DNA from: Evernia prunastri
Taxonomy: Eukaryota; Ascomycota; Lecanoromycetes; Lecanorales; Parmeliaceae
Length of the DNA stretch: 64,000 bases
Assembly: GCA_003184365.1 (NCBI GenBank)
Contig: NKYR01000155.1
Coordinates: 1 to 64,000 of the forward strand
Direction of reading: 5' to 3'
This document shows positions 33,369 to 45,099 of the stretch, piece after piece (within the stretch, counting starts at the first letter, position 1; each line of letters starts with the position of its first letter). Under the pieces are notes generated by a model. The model was not told where the DNA came from. It searched no databases and saw nothing but the letters and a program-made list of their open reading frames with translations. Both the position numbers and the translations under genes were made by a program.

Positions 33369-33562
33369 TAAGAATTTGAGCCTGAAATTTGATTTGTCCC
33401 ATTTTCCATTCCATGTCACCGTCGGGCCCTTATGAAGACGTTCGGTATTCACCATCAATGACTCAATATTAAGCCAGGTTGTGGACACAAAAGGACAGCT
33501 AAAGATGGGGGAAGGAACAACTTCTCAATACAGGTTTTCAAAATGATGTCGATAGAGTAGCG

Positions 33563-35146
33563 TCATGCCCGAACTGTTCCAGAATGTCCCCGTGAGGTCT
33601 CTTGCTCGACGTCGTATTGCAGATGTATACCGTCCTCGTCGCTCACATCCCCTGTCTTGCCAGCCCGAATGAAAGTTCGCATCAATTTTACGGGCGCTGT
33701 TTGGTAGCCTTGGAGGCCTGGCCCATGGTTGAGGTCTTCCAAGTCAGCGTATCGAGCCTTCTTGCCTTTATTGGGCACATTATCGGATCCGAAAGTTTTG
33801 CTTTGGCCGGATTCATGGCGTGAGGAGAAACGGAATGAGAACATCAGAGTCACGCGTTTCCAGTTGACTTGGCGGAAAAAGGTCGCTGTTGATGGCTAAA
33901 CCACTCATCAGTATCCAAACTAGAAGCGGGAGTCGTTAACATGCCATGCAACTAGTGATAACTCCAACGCAGATCTCAACAAATCTGTATCTGTTCAGCC
34001 ATGACATCCATGGTACATCGGGCAATACCGAAAAGTTCAACGTGCTTACCCAGTCAGGATGGGAGGCATCGTTTCGTATGTCACATCTTTTGGGTCCTGA
34101 TAGTCTAGTTTCCATTTGTAACAGACGGCTAGGGCTGATGCGATGCACGCTCTGTATTTAATGTTAGATTTATTGAGAGGATGCAACAAAGAAAATCATG
34201 AGAATTGACTCACATAACCCCTGTCAAAAACATTGCAATTACTCCAAATTTTCGCTTCCTCGACAATTGCAGCCGGCTAACCCCAGCGATAGGTAGAATT
34301 AGGATGAAGACATCAAGCACTAGTCCTACACCGGCGACCCACGGAGCTGCCCACAGGATAATGTTATGCCCTGGACGTTGAATAGCCTGTTGCCACGATT
34401 GTTTGGGACCTGGGGCTGTAACTGCGAGATTGAGTATGAGCATAGCGGCGTAGAAGAGAACCGTGAATGTGGCCCCTGCATAGCAACTATATCGAAGCCA
34501 TTTCATTGGCCTAAACATTTGGATGTAGAGGAGGAAAAAAGTGAGTTTCGCCAACATCATAAACGGCCAATACGGCCAGTTTGAGAAGAATGATGTCTGC
34601 AATAATACCTGTGAGACAATTTCCTTTCTTCCAAGCCAGAGTGAACTCACCACAATGAATGCATCACTGGAGATGTCAGCTAAGGTGAGGTCCCACATGT
34701 GAGTTCCAAAATGTCCGATGGTGACTGCTATAAACGCAAATTAGAGCCCGAGCTTTTGATCCCGCTTTCAACGAACCGAAGACATTTGCAATGAAGTATA
34801 TGATGGCGCCTAACTAATGGTCGAGTTAGTTTTCTACCACGAGTTCTAAGCGTTGAATGGAAGAATGAGGATACCGCAGCCGCGAAACAGGTGTCTATCG
34901 TGAGAATCATTAAGCCTGCTTCTAAGTGTGGTGTGGACTCTTGTACTCACAGTCGTCTGGAGTGAATTCTTTTACAATTCCGGACTTTGTATACGCTCTG
35001 ATAGTGGTAAAAATAAACATTAGAGCTACGAGTAGAGACCCGACCGCAATCAACGTCGGCCCGCTACTGTAAGGATTGATGTGATTAGGAATAACCCCTG
35101 GTGGGTCTTTTTCAGCGGGGATGGTGGCGAGCTGCGCCGAGTCCAT
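33563..35146 (-). CDS. Fungal 7TM rhodopsin-domain membrane protein, copy 2
   Basis: Multi-exon gene of the same family as 22448-24056. Exon 1 (35146-34951) holds the PPGVIPNHINP lead and the first helix ending TPDD. It is followed by CLMILTIDTCFAAA, LGAIIYFIANVF, VTIGHFGTHMWDLTLADIS, a long exon with KLTFFLLYIQMFRPMKW and DVFILILPIAGVSRLQLS, then ACIASALAVCYKWKLDYQD and FVEICVGVITSCM. The tail exon ends APVKLMRTFIRAG...DEDGIHLQYDVEQ. The last intron, between SCM and PSTATFF, requires a GC donor (ATG|GCATGT); otherwise the frame is consistent throughout. Predicted seven-helix plasma-membrane protein; ligand and partner unknown. Internal boundaries are approximate. Confidence 0.78.
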
Positions 35147-36650
35147 CGTGGTGCTCTACTGTAACACCTTGGGCTTGGATGGTAGACTGTTGAGCAATAG
35201 TGATGGCTAGTGTTAGGTTGAAAGGTAGACGGAAGGTAGGAGTAGACGCGAGAAAGGAGAATCAAAGAGAAATAAGATTTTAATAGGGATATTGATGGTG
35301 GGTGGCAGTCAGAGAGTATCCTGCATTTCTGCGGCGCATTATCCAAAGTGGGGTTGAAAGAGAAATTGATAACCATCAATGCAAACAGATTCAAAGATCG
35401 ACTGCCCGCTGTAATATAGTCGGTGTCAATTCGCATCAATGTCAGCACAGAAACAACAAAGCAAGACATGTGTAAAGGCATTGGATGATCTATCATCGTA
35501 TATTGAAAACGCAATCCTTATCGTGACGATCCCAATCCTTCAACAATTTGCTGCAGCATTCTTTGCAGGGAAAGCAAGAAGGGTGTGAGAGAGATTTCTA
35601 CCCCGCATGCACGTCGGGAGATACGGGATCAGTTATCGTGGGTTGGCGCCTGGGCTAAGATGAGATGCGATTGGATACTTCATGGTTTTTTGTAGCTGTT
35701 ATCATCTGTAACCTGCACCCAGCCGCTACTGATGTTCGAAGCGTAAAGTGGGAGCAAGGCTGCTCGGTGAGAGAATTGGGAGTCATGTAACGAAGCGGCA
35801 CGGGGACAAGCATGGGTTCCGCAATTCATGCATCTCTTTGATCGCTTGTGGCCACCATTCTGCGAATGGTATACTAGCGATCAATATGTTGGATCTTTGC
35901 ATGAGGGATCGTGCGAGGCTATAGTCTTCGGTTGGTGACCTCACACTCAGCAGTGTCCTGTCATATGCCTGGCCAATTTGTGCTGCACTTGGCAAGCTGT
36001 GAGCCATTTCTCCTCGTGGCTGTTATATCCGTGGCTGTAGGCTGCGCATTAACCATTCATTACTGGCAACTTATCTTACCTCTCCTTCTGCGGGCAAGAA
36101 ATACGTCAATTGGAGCGCTTGACAACTTGAGGTCTACTTACGGTTATACTTGCGCAGGCTACAACAACACAGATATATTATCAAATGGGAATTGAACAGC
36201 TGCTATCGCAGAAAGGCTACACGAAACGCTGACTGCTGTCACACGGTAACTTGCAATGTTCTGTACTTCAGTATCTGATTTGGGGCGACTTGGTCTCTGC
36301 AGTCATCCAATAAAGGAATTAGCTCTTCGATCTGCGCTCAGTATTTGCAAACTTCCCAATGATTTCAATCTCTGCTCCATTATCATCACGTCAAAGTAAC
36401 TTAACTTTGCTTTCCTCTGCTACTCGTACCGTACATGAAATAAATGAAGTGCGGCCGATGAGAGTTTTCAAGATGTTCATCTAAGAATTTTGCGGGTCGG
36501 TCCGTGCAGGCAAAGCGCGAAGCGGATGATGGACATCCCTTTCTGGGCTTTGCAAAACATTATGTGGAGAAATAATAACACATTGTCATATTCTGCGCAT
36601 TCATACCTCTTTAAAACATTACCATCTATTCGGCCTTGTGGCCTGTTTCT
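35147..36650. other. Intergenic, no gene seen
   Basis: A 154-codon minus-strand frame (35050-35514) overlaps the start of the neighbouring 7TM gene and has no independent support. The rest is without recognisable features. Confidence 0.35.
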
Positions 36651-36654
36651 CCCT

Positions 36655-36873
36655 TCCACACGCGGGAGCTCTTCCAGATCCATGGGAAGCAAATCTAGGA
36701 AAGCTGAGTACGCGCACCTGGAAGTTGCTCAGACTGTGTTCGGGGAACGTGACCACGAAATGGTCCCAGTGAAGTCTATACGAACCTACATCCAGACAGG
36801 AGGGGCCCATGGAATGGAAGAGGACGGCATTCATCTCCAATATGAAGTTGATCAAGAGAGCGTTGAAAGATGA
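36655..36873 (+). pseudogene. Tail-only relic of a 7TM rhodopsin-domain gene
   Basis: The frame reads GSKSRKAEYAHLEVAQT... then VPVKSIRTYIQTGG and EEDGIHLQYEVDQES before the stop at 36873. It aligns with the cytosolic tail of the 33563-35146 protein (KARYADLEDL..., APVKLMRTFIRAG, DEDGIHLQYDVEQE). None of the seven helices is found upstream, so this is a 3' fragment left by duplication or deletion, not a complete gene. Confidence 0.7.
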
Positions 36874-37416
36874 AGTGAAAGAGGGCAAAGTCAAGGCTTG
36901 TCGTCGCACGCTCAAGGGTCGACTAGGATGTGTATGAGTTATTGATACTATGATTTGAAGTCTCATCATCTTTGACGGCGTTGTCCAGAAGCCAAAATGT
37001 TGCGCTTTTTCGAGCGATCTCGTTGACCAAAAGATATTGCTTTCTTTGTGGTGTTTGCTGATGATGAGCTCAAGAATTAAAGCTCCTAATAGAGAGAGAA
37101 ATAAACACTTCATTGCACCAAGGCAAGGATGACAGAGGCCGCTAAAAGGCGATGGAGACAGTGCTTCAAATTGCGTTTTCATCAGCTTACATCCCAATTG
37201 CTGACCTTTAACTGCCCCGCCTCCTTCCCCCCTCCATCTCTTCCAGTATCCTCTTCGTGTTCAAAAGCCTCCCCCCCCTTCTTTCGCGGGCAAAAAGAGG
37301 ACCGGCAATGTTTTTCTGTGGCTGAGACCATCCCTGAATCATAATGGCCTACATCAAAGTCACCCTATGCGCAAAATCAGGGATATTGGTGTGAGCGACT
37401 GACCCCCAGCCCTGCT

Positions 37417-37998
37417 ATGGCGAAATTTCCTTTCTTGAGATCCATGTTGGGATATGATGAGCACGTAGATTATTCCTATTGGACTCGACCCACGGTTGCA
37501 GTGACGCATATCTCCGAGTCCTTGGGTCGGACGGGATCCTCTATTTACTCGGTTTGGCACTCCGGAGCGTCGAGAATCCGTCGTCGTGGCAGGCTTGACG
37601 CGCTTTTTCCAGCTCCGCATGCCGGTAGCGACGGAGCTGGTGACACTGCAGCGACGGACTTTGATGTGAGACTCCCGCAAAACGATACGCCACTATCAGC
37701 AGCTGAAGTCAAAGAGGGATGGCTAGTAAAAAAAGAAAAACGGGAATGGGTTCGGACGGGACGATTATTGGAGATGGAACTGGATGAGCGGGTCGAGCTA
37801 CGAATGGAAGAGGAAGGGGGACGACGAGGTCAGGAGAGTGGAGATGAAGAGCACCGAGAAGGCCTAGATGCTATTGGATGGTTCAGAAAAAACGGCAGGA
37901 CCCTTGAGAAGTCAATAAATGAAGACATATCGCTTTGTGACGCACCTGAAACAGAACTATGGCTCACTCTGCACAAGCGCATTCAGCGTTGCAAATGA
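37417..37998 (+). CDS. Hypothetical charged protein (193 aa)
   Basis: Open from an ATG at 37417 with no intron needed. The N-terminal half is mixed (FPFLRSMLGYDEHVDYSYWTRPTV); the C-terminal half is rich in Glu, Arg and Lys (EVKEGWLVKKEKREWVRTG, LDERVELRMEEEGGRRG) and could form a coiled coil. No signal peptide, membrane helix or known domain was recognised. Length and amino-acid bias suggest real coding, possibly the last exon of a longer gene, but no upstream exon could be assigned. Confidence 0.4.
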   Translation: MAKFPFLRSMLGYDEHVDYSYWTRPTVAVTHISESLGRTGSSIYSVWHSGASRIRRRGRLDALFPAPHAGSDGAGDTAATDFDVRLPQNDTPLSAAEVKEGWLVKKEKREWVRTGRLLEMELDERVELRMEEEGGRRGQESGDEEHREGLDAIGWFRKNGRTLEKSINEDISLCDAPETELWLTLHKRIQRCK

Positions 37999-38904
37999 TG
38001 GTGATGACCTGAATATCTGATTTAAATGTCGGAGCGGCAACAATACACTTGTTTTTCTTTGAGAATACGCATATGCCGGCACAAACAGCTCGGTGAGAAA
38101 GCTGGGCTGCTTCACAGAGCGGGCTGGTGACCGTATGAACACGGGCTCCTTTCCATCGAAGAGTTTGTGATAGGTTCCAGGTTGCATTGATAGGTCAGGA
38201 TTAAATCAGCCAATTAATGGCCTGCATTCACATGCTACCATGTTTAATTTGACTACTTCAGTAGCAAGTGTCACACTAGTGCCATCTCCAGCAACGGCTT
38301 TGTTAGAGATGATGCAGCACTCCTATGTTGAACTACCCCTCATGTGGCAAATCAGTATTCTTCTCAGGCATACAAGTAGCTTTCACAGCACTCTATAGAA
38401 AAACAATCAATCCTCCATACACCTAATTCCCACAGGCTTTAGTGCACATAGATAGCTGTCTCTCCTAAATCCTAAGACTATACAATTATTCAGTAAATTC
38501 ATAGTATGCAAATCATACATGTACACGAGACCACTAAGACCATAATTACTCATTCCCAATACTTAGCCCTTTTGTTGTGTTTGGTCTTCACGCTCTAGTC
38601 CCCCTCACGAAGTCTCGAACGAGGTTCATAGGAAATGACCATGAAAGCCTCACTCTTTGCCCTGGATATCTCATCGAGCAGTAAGACTCCAATTTATTGC
38701 CTTTTGGAAACCGCGACGAATGATCACTCCAGACACACTCCACAGGAGTAAGAGCTTGCAAATCACGCTTTTGACCGCAAGATAAAGTCAAGGGCCGCCG
38801 ACAGTATCACGGCGATCTATACAGGCCTCAGGCTTTTCGACGCCTTCCCTATATCTAAAACACTGACCATGACCTAGCCGTCGTAGTCTATGAAGACTTC
38901 GAAG
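37999..38904. other. Intergenic, no gene seen
   Basis: Short frames only. The stretch from 38388 to 38560 is AT-rich with no identifiable element. Confidence 0.35.
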
Positions 38905-39805
38905 ACTGGGGGGGAAAGAAAGACTATCATCACGATCTATGAAGAGTCGGAGAATGCCCACCCATCTAACAAAAGCTCGCAATTTTCTTCCCCCTTTCGC
39001 AAAAGTGGCACATGAGGCGGGCACTGCGGCGTGCTTGAGTTGCAGCACTTGAGTTAGTCCGCCTGACAACCACAGGGATTTTAGCCTAGCCAACCACGGA
39101 TATCGTACTAGTCCCAGTGGGGTAACTCTTGCGAGAGTCCGCATTATTCTGCAAGGAAACGGATCCGACTACTTTGTTACTCCAAAACCCGAGAAATTTT
39201 CTGCGAAGCGATCTTTGCGGGATCCAAGGGGGCATGTTGTATCGAAAAGTGAGAATCCGCACCTGTCATACTTAACAAAGCAACCTCGTTATCATCATGT
39301 CCAAGTCCCTCGTAGGCACGGCTTCTTGCGGCGTCTTTCAAGAACTACACGCTGTCCGGCCCGATAGTGTGTGAATACTGTGACTGCAGTCTAGCATCTG
39401 CTTTACACATGCTTCCTACTCACCTGATGATAGTGCGGATTTCGTTCGGAGGAAGTACGAGAAAGATAGGCTGAGGTTTTAGAATACTAACGCAGAGATG
39501 TTTGTACTACTGACTCGAGCACTATCTCATTCCCGATGGGCAGATAGGTAGATCGGCAACATGATGGGCAGATCGGCGACACAGTTACCATGCGTGGAGA
39601 TGGCAGGGTGCCACATTGCCAGCATTTGAAAATGGGTTTTGGTTGCATGCACATAAGCTCATGCCGTTCCCGCTCCGGAATCCTTTTGTACAACGATAAG
39701 GAAGTATAGGACTCTGCTCAACGATCTCCTATTCAACAATATACTTTCAGAAAAGTGCTCCGCCCACCTGCATGATTACGCAGTTTTCGTCGATGAGCCC
39801 GTGGT
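38905..39805. repeat. Segmental duplication, copy 1
   Basis: Similar along its length to 48510-49411 in the same orientation. Shared landmarks include GGAAACGGATC(C/G)GACTACTT, AAGGGGGCAT, ACACATGCTTCCTACTCACC followed by TGATGATAG, ATCGGCAACA and AAGTGCTCCGCC. The copies differ by many substitutions and small indels, so the duplication is old or was mutated rapidly. Copy 2 runs into a membrane-protein gene; copy 1 is followed by a different sequence leading to a 7TM gene. Confidence 0.85.
39487..39654 (-). CDS. Candidate small Cys-rich (zinc-ribbon-like) protein inside duplication copy 1
   Basis: The minus-strand frame from an ATG at 39654 gives 55 aa with FKCWQCGTL and, 15 residues on, SPICPSCCRSTY, a CxxC...CxxCC layout like the small fungal zinc-ribbon proteins (compare 5593-5972). 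In copy 2 the second motif survives (LSPICQSCCRS) but the first pair has become FNHWHSN, losing both Cys. Only one copy could therefore still bind metal. Being short and without introns, the call is tentative. Confidence 0.35.
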   Translation of the reverse strand: MCMQPKPIFKCWQCGTLPSPRMVTVSPICPSCCRSTYLPIGNEIVLESVVQTSLR

Positions 39806-39992
39806 AAGATTATTAAGTCTTCAATGTGTTTGCATGTTCCCTCCACAATTTTTGCCTGTTGCAGCAGTCTCATGTTATATGAGTTTCTTCTACAGCTCGA
39901 ACGAGAGTCCTACCGTATGTCTTTTGAAACCCCTGTTAACCTGTAAACTTAGGAAATTATAGCAATTCCCAATTTCTTTATTTGCTCTCTCT

Positions 39993-41508
39993 ATGACAGA
40001 CCATATAGCGCCCGCCGGAATAAGCAAAACGACCACCATCCAACCCCCACCAGGGGTGACTATCAACTTTGACGGTCCTAATCCATTGGGGACTACCGCC
40101 ATTACAGTGACATCAGTGTTTATGGTATTAGCCTTCTTATTCGCAGGCATCCGTGCCTACACGAAGATCAAGATATATCGCAGAGGGTCTTGGGATGATG
40201 GTAAGTCTCCCGCTTATATGACTCGGGAACGTCAGATGCCAACACGTCGATAGTGACATGTGCACTTGGTTTGGTGAGTCCGTTCAAGAAGTCTTATGAG
40301 CTACCTGGCTTGTGCCAACTATCGTAAAGTTTTCCACCTTGCTCGACTGGATCATCTTTCTTCTGCGTGAGTTTGCCAGGCCACATCGTGTCACCATTCT
40401 AATGTGATCAATATGTGAAGAAGTTATAAATGAAGGGTACGGTCGACACTTATGGGACGTGCCACTCACTGTGACCACAAGTGATACTGCTCTCACAGTA
40501 CGCAGCTTCCTCGCGAACAATGACGAGCCTAACAATGATCTCCAGCTGAGCTATCTTGGTCGTTGGACAGCCATCATCACGTACATCTTCATCAAACTTA
40601 CATTCTTTATCCTTTACTACAATATATTCAAGCCCTTTCGCTGGTTGAAGATTAGCATTGCTGGAGGTGCGGTTGTTGTAACCAGCGTTTACGTTGCCTT
40701 CACTGTCGCCGAACTCATCAGTGCCACTCCGGGAGCAGACCAGACATGGCTTGAGGCTTTAAGCAATGCGCGTGGGAGTGTTCGCATCGACATTTCGATA
40801 CCAATCTCAGCATGGACCCTGGCGTCAGACATATTTATCCTGCTCCTACCTATTTGCGGCGTGGTGCGGTTGCAGATTTCTTCAAAGAAAAAGGTCGGCC
40901 TCTTGATAATTTTCATGGCAGGATTAGGGTAAGAAGATGTCAACGTTGCCACGTTTGAGATGGTTAATGGAAAGCTGACATCCGTGTTTGCCAGAGCCGT
41001 TGTCTGCTCTTGCCTTAGTTTTTACTACAGAACACTTTTGGACCAAGATTTATCCTACTCAGTTGCGGGAATCCAGACATTGGTGTGAGTTACACTCAAG
41101 CCGGCAAACATCTGGGAGCTGAGGTCTGTCATCTTAATTAGTATTGTCGAGCTCTGCGTCGGAATCTGTATTACCTGCCTGCCTTCTATCTTGGTCTTCA
41201 TACGACATATCTTACCTTCCGTGAAGTCATTGCGCTCGCAATTCCCCCCCCTCAGCAACCTTCGCGGCAGCTGGTCTCTCCGCCAAGGTTACGCCTCTCA
41301 TGGGGATAACATTCACCAAGATAGAGCTATCATCAGAAGCGGGCCCTATCAAAATCTCGACGACCGAAGGCTAGAGGTCAAGGAGAGCAGAGCATATGAT
41401 CTTCCACTATATCCCGCACAAGCCGTCAAAATGGAAGTGGTAGCAGAGCCTTATGGGGACATCAGTGATGACAGGATTCATTTGAGGGTAGATCTGGAGC
41501 AAGGTTGA
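39993..41508 (+). CDS. Fungal 7TM rhodopsin-domain membrane protein, copy 3
   Basis: Third apparently functional member of the local family. Exon 1 from the ATG at 39993 carries IQPPPGVTINFDGPNPLGT and the first helix, ending SWDD at a GTAAGT donor. A later exon starts GYGRHLWDVPLTVTTS and runs through KLTFFILYYNIFKPFRWLK, helix 4, and DIFILLLPICGVVRLQISSKKK. The last part has IVELCVGICITCLPSILVFI and a tail with VKMEVVAEPYGDISDDRIHL. Conserved PPPGV lead, WDD donor position, LLPI helix and DDR/EDGI-H tail match copies 1 and 2. The exon covering helix 2 (about 40260-40430) is the least certain. No stop was found in the assigned exons. Confidence 0.75.
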
Positions 41509-41846
41509 GACATTTAAAGCCTAGCAATTGGAGCAGTCCCTTGCCTAGGTTCTGATAGATATCTGAAGTACCGATATGGGTTGAAGTAATCACATTTTGG
41601 TAGGGGACTTAAGTGTAGAGTCTAAAAGCGTGCATCGAGGTATGAGGAACATATCTTGTTATGGATTCTCTAGTGAGGAGCGGGGACCAAGGAGATGCGG
41701 GACCCCTTCTAGGGCGAAATCGGGATTTGCGATCGAAGCGAAGCTTGATTGACTATTAATCGTGCCCTACAAGCACTTGCCTCGTTCCTCGGCAAGTGTC
41801 TCGGTAACAGTGACGCTAAAATAAAAAAATGAAAGACTTTGGATTT

Positions 41847-41930
41847 TCATTTGGGTTTTCTCGCCCAGAGCCTGAGCACAACAGCCAGGACCGCGAGGAC
41901 GGAGCTTACAAGGAGAAGGACGGAGTACTG
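41847..41930 (-). pseudogene. First-helix relic of a 7TM rhodopsin-domain gene
   Basis: On the minus strand a short frame reads YSVLLLVSSVLAVLAVVLRL then WARKPK and stop. It closely resembles helix 1 of the 46393 gene (PVLLAIFSALAVLAVALRFW then ARR). Nothing of the remaining helices follows, and no start codon is evident. Short, so chance similarity of hydrophobic sequence cannot be fully excluded. Confidence 0.45.
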
Positions 41931-43149
41931 TTGTAAAGAATATGATAAGACAGGTAATCGGAAAAGAACGAATCAGGGTCTGCCATGCGGGGAGTATTAG
42001 AGACGTAGGTAATGAGCTACATCCGTCGTTGCAGAGGTCATATTGGGAGCTTTAGAAAGATAAGGCGGGGAAAGCTAACAATCAAAGGGTACAAGCTGGT
42101 AATATAAATCTGCCTCATCTGTTACTAGGCGGGAGAATGGCAAGTCGAGAACAAGGCTGTATGCTTGCGCACGGCCATGTAGACCAACTGCATGCTGCTT
42201 CGCCTCTTGGGATCGCTGAAGGACCGTCTTTCATCTAGCCTTTTGTTCAACTGTTTCTGCGGTAGGTACTATCATATACGCTCTTGCGAACGATTGCGGT
42301 TGACTCGGTTGCAACAGAGCTGAGATACTACAGTAAGCTGACATGCAGCAGCAGCGCGGATCGGTGCGCACGATGGCGGTGCAGATCTACCAAGAACGGA
42401 GAGGAAACCATTCCTGGTACGTGCCCATTGTCGAGCCCATCATATGTCTAAAATTGTATGGACGCAACCTCATAGCATGCTGCCCGGGATATCTTCCGTA
42501 CGGCAAGGTGAGGAAAATCCCGAAATGAAGTTCCAAGAACCTCGCCGATCAAACTTAAATATTGACCGTATAGGTTCAAGTTTGGCAGTAGCAACCGCTT
42601 TGACATGGAACGACCCTTGTCAGGTGAAATATAGCAACATGAATCGAGAAAGGATCCAGAGGATTCAGAAAGGAATGGGGATTTTTCGACGTTCCTCCTT
42701 AGTAAAAGTGGGAAGTGGCCCAACCTACGGTCGTGGCTTGGCAAGGTACACACATTGATGTAGTTACCCCATCCTCCTAGCAATAGGTACTTTTCGGTCC
42801 ACTTGATCCAACCAAACTATTCAACAGCGAGAACTTGTTGGTTTTGAGGATTTCTCCCGCCAAATTGTTCCTTTGATGCATGATCGATGACTAGTTCTCT
42901 TACATATGTATATATCGACAGAGTACACGCTGCAGTTCTACAGCTTGCACACAAAAGGTGGGCAAAGTGAGGTATTCCCCGTCAGTCATGATACTATCGA
43001 TCTTGCTTCTTATAGAACGCCATACCTGGCATATGCCGTCTGCTTTCTTCCATCATTGCCGTACAGATTTTGCATTATCCAAGGACCTCTTACTTGCAAA
43101 CTACGCAGGGACGTCTGACCCTTGGAACATGTACTGAGTCCTTCTAATT
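41931..43149. other. Intergenic, no gene seen
   Basis: Overlapping open frames of 60-110 codons at 42343-42783 on both strands show no domain. No repeat was identified. Confidence 0.35.
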
Positions 43150-44005
43150 ATTGTTTTGCTCATCACCTTATACACTACCCAACCGCCGCCAAACAGCACC
43201 TCCAGACCAACAATAAGTGATATAAACGCTTACGCACCCTGCGGCCTTTGCAAGGTTGGGGGAGCCACAGCTACACCAAGTTCCAGCGTCTATGGTCTCG
43301 AAATTGTGGGAGCCACAGCTACAACAAATCCTAGTACTGCTTCATCAACCGCGTCTTATGTCGTGTTCATCGCGGGGTCGATGACAACTTGCATTTTGGC
43401 GAACGGTGCTTAAACGACTATTTCAGGATATCCGATCGATCTCTCGGAACCCTTCTCAGTTCTATGGCCGGCGTCAATCCCAGCCTCAAACTTCCAACCA
43501 ACTGCGGTTGCCTCGCTTATATCTTTCCTAGGACACTGGGCTTGCACTGGAGGGATCGAACATGTGGGCGCCACAGGTATACTCGATGGTATCATACAAA
43601 CAGGAACACTACCGTTATCAATAATGGAATTCAACTGTAGTATTCATTATTTCAGCCAAAGCTTCAAGTACACCTTTCGGGACACCGATTCCTTCAGCCG
43701 AAGCGCCCAAATCCCGCTCACGTCATCGCCGTCTAGACGAACCAGCAAAGATTGGCATTGGGATAGCAGTTGCAGTGGCTCTCATAGGATCACTATTACT
43801 GACGGTGCTTTTGTGGCGCAGATATCGTAGAACCAAAATGGCAAACATTTTGAAAGCAGAACACACAACATCGAATGATGTTCAGCCACATATTCAGCAA
43901 AACCATAAGCTTGAACATGAAGACAGGAGAAGACATGAGCCGGAACTGGAAGAGAGGAGTCGTGAATTGGGTGGAGCGAGGAGGATATACGAATCGTTCG
44001 AGTAA
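43150..44005 (+). pseudogene. Single-pass membrane protein relic with in-frame stop
   Basis: A frame with PCGLCKVGGATATPSSS and a second GATATTNPSTASS repeat runs to a TAA at about 43411, immediately continuing in the same frame as TTISGYPIDLSEPF...HVGAT. An intron from about 43578 (ACAG|GTATAC) to a TTTCAG near 43662 then joins to AKASSTPFGTP, a transmembrane helix (IGIAVAVALIGSLLLTVLLW), RRYRR and a charged tail (RRRHEPELEERSRELGG). The TAA is one C-to-T change from CAA (Gln). No good initiator ATG lies upstream. Architecture as in 3612-4564. Decayed copy, or a gene whose upstream exons I did not find. Confidence 0.5.
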
Positions 44006-45099
44006 AATGATCAGGGGCTATCAATTGGCGTGGTACAAGAACTGCGAGGCGAGAAATTTGCAAGAGAGCTGAAGCTGCCAAGGGGTAGGGTAAAAATCGA
44101 GCATCTCACGTTTCAAGTGAACTGGATCAATCTGTTAGATACGCTTCTGTTCTTTTTCGGAGAGGTCCCGAGACTTGGTCGAAGACATTGCGCCCGACAT
44201 TAACCAAGAACTACGCCGATCACGCATCATTGCCAGCCCTGACCATATTGGTCACTTCAGACTGCATTCGAACAAGTAGAACTCTCCCGCATTGTTGGGA
44301 TCTATATAGGCGTTATTTCTGGCCGTCCAGAGAGCCGCCGACGCCGTTTTCTCGTGGCTGCATCAAGCGAGAACAGGCCTGAGCGAGAAGCCGCAATTCC
44401 GCATGGTGCTACCGACGGGGAGATCCAATATTCCGCTCTACCAAAGACGAATGAGACCCCGCCATGAGCGTGAGGACGCGGGGCATTGCAGATTTGTCGA
44501 GTAACTTAAACATGCAACTAAATCCAAGCACTCCCTGGATGCGTGCACAGCCAACCATTTTTTCCCTGTCTCTTTATATATTCCGTCACTTCAAATTGGG
44601 CGGTCACTCCGTTCTCTGGTTCTGATATCGCTCTAGCTCAATTTCCAACACATCATTGTTGCCTGTCAGCCTTCTACCGACATTACCGAATAATAGAACC
44701 TGCCATGGACTTAGACTGAATTGGTCTGCTTGCGATACCAAACCAGTATAGTCTACATCTTCCAGGGTCACTGCAACGAAGTTTCAGATGTTTTGCGCCT
44801 TCGCATTCCTACCGGTACAAGCTCCTTCTATGTACCTTTCCACTTATGGTGGCTGCTTTAGATCATTGACATAAACGAAAAACTTAAGTCCATACGTCTA
44901 TCAAAGCCCAGGATTTCGCCACCAGAATGACATCAATCTCAGCAAGCTGCTGATGGCAACATCCCAGAGATCGCATTGCTGGTGTGGTGATATGGATTCG
45001 CTTTCGGAACCCAGCGGCCTAGTCCTTGACGCTGAGCGCGATTCCGTTGGTACAGGTCACATCATCCTCACGTGTACGATACAACAGTAACTTTAGCTT
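44006..45099. other. Intergenic, no gene seen
   Basis: No convincing frame. Part may belong to the eroded gene that follows, but no extracellular domain could be read. Confidence 0.3.

Noticed and set aside
35050..35514. 154-codon minus-strand frame
   Set aside because: Overlaps the first exon of 7TM copy 2 in another frame and has no independent support.
36619..37197. 192-codon minus-strand frame
   Set aside because: Antisense to the 7TM tail relic; its length comes from the conserved opposite-strand coding sequence.
38788..39144. 118-codon minus-strand frame in duplication copy 1
   Set aside because: Not preserved in copy 2 and no recognisable motif.
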